This document shows positions 63,745 through 64,000 of a stretch of 64,000 nucleotides of DNA, one piece after another. The first letter of the stretch is position 1. Each line of letters opens with the position of its first letter. The position numbers were made by a program, and so were the translations under genes. The notes beneath the pieces were generated by a model. That model did no database searches, was not told the DNA's origin, and saw nothing but the letters and a program-made list of their open reading frames with translations. Origin of the DNA: Aphrocallistes beatrix (taxonomy: Eukaryota > Porifera > Hexactinellida > Sceptrulophora > Aphrocallistidae); assembly GCA_963281255.1 (NCBI GenBank), contig OY725494.1, positions 1,935,934 to 1,999,933 of the forward strand. Direction: 5' to 3'.

Positions 63745-64000
63745 AATCAAAAATATGATATTCGAAATCTACATACAACCCTGAAAACCCCATTTCAACC
63801 GTTGAAAGCAAGTCTCTAGCATTTTTTGTAATTTGTTTACTTTATGTAACTAATGTAAACAAAAGTAAACAAATAATTTATCACATAGATCTGAAAATAT
63901 GATATTCAAAATCTACACCCCTGAAGACCCCATGTCAACCGTTGAAAGCAAGTTTCTAGCATATTTTTGAGATTTGTTTACTTTATGTATCTAGTATTGT
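63745..64000 (-). repeat. 140-bp tandem array in reverse orientation
   Basis: AACCGTTGAAAGCAAGTYTCTAGC words at about 63797 and 63937 (140 bp apart), with AATATGATATTC-AAATCTAC and TTTGTTTACTTTATGT. Complement of the array at 58560-58890. Runs off the window end. Confidence 0.85.

Noticed and set aside
1-64000. tRNA, rRNA or bacterial-type operon signals
   Set aside because: No cloverleaf-like or rRNA-like sequence was recognised by eye, and the genes are eukaryotic transposons; a tRNA scan could not be run.

Overview
This is eukaryotic, AT-rich, intron-containing DNA from an invertebrate animal. It is a draft-assembly scaffold piece with one 200-N gap. The mobile-element mix (mariner, maT-like, pogo, P with a THAP domain, hAT with a TTF finger, FLYWCH/MULE, OTU-bearing Helitron, Ty3/Gypsy, CR1/L2 LINE) fits an arthropod or another invertebrate, but I cannot name a species. 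No rRNA, tRNA or CRISPR array was seen. Nearly everything recognisable is transposon-derived. The one host gene I can support is a single exon of OST48/DDOST (oligosaccharyltransferase subunit) at 54379-54716, minus strand. A small proline/serine-rich multi-exon gene at about 43.6-44.1 kb is a weaker candidate.

Layout. 0.8-3.8 kb: broken Ty3/Gypsy pol. 4.9-7.2 kb: palindromic Tc1-type MITEs and a LINE fragment. 7.6-9.0 kb: a second LTR-element integrase. 9.0-11.9 kb: a MULE with other elements nested in it. 12.3-14.9 kb: pogo-type MITEs and a hAT/TTF transposase with one in-frame stop. 14.9-18.7 kb: element 'X', with terminal inverted repeats of about 1 kb; it holds the N gap, which is flanked by an 895-bp direct duplication. 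19.4-24.8 kb: a P-type transposon with a spliced THAP domain, carrying a mariner and itself inserted in a dispersed repeat. 25.4-30.7 kb: a Helitron/Helentron encoding HUH Rep, Pif1 helicase and OTU domains, followed by a 77-bp tandem repeat. 31.0-32.3 kb: a mariner with an intact 362-aa transposase. 34.4-36.8 kb: a broken, uncharacterised DDE-like gene related to the core of element X. 37.7-39.8 and 49.3-51.8 kb: palindromic elements with CATAGC ends and 7-bp target duplications. 45.4-46.5 kb: a second MULE. 46.7-47.8 kb: a hAT-type element. 53.1-54.4 kb: a mariner in an OST48 intron. 55-64 kb: a second Helentron-like family with 140-145-bp tandem arrays, an unidentified transposon gene and a maT-like element.

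The theme is nesting. A dispersed repeat (called HINE here, about 12 copies) has a conserved block, a TA microsatellite and a GC-rich tail of hairpins. TA-targeting elements have landed again and again in its microsatellite, while P, hAT and MULE elements interrupt its body. Clean target duplications allow relative ages to be read directly. The best candidates for something not described before are (1) the CATAGC palindromes with 7-bp duplications that look like P-superfamily MITEs, (2) the HINE tail hairpins with a paired change, and (3) the X / 34-kb transposase family.
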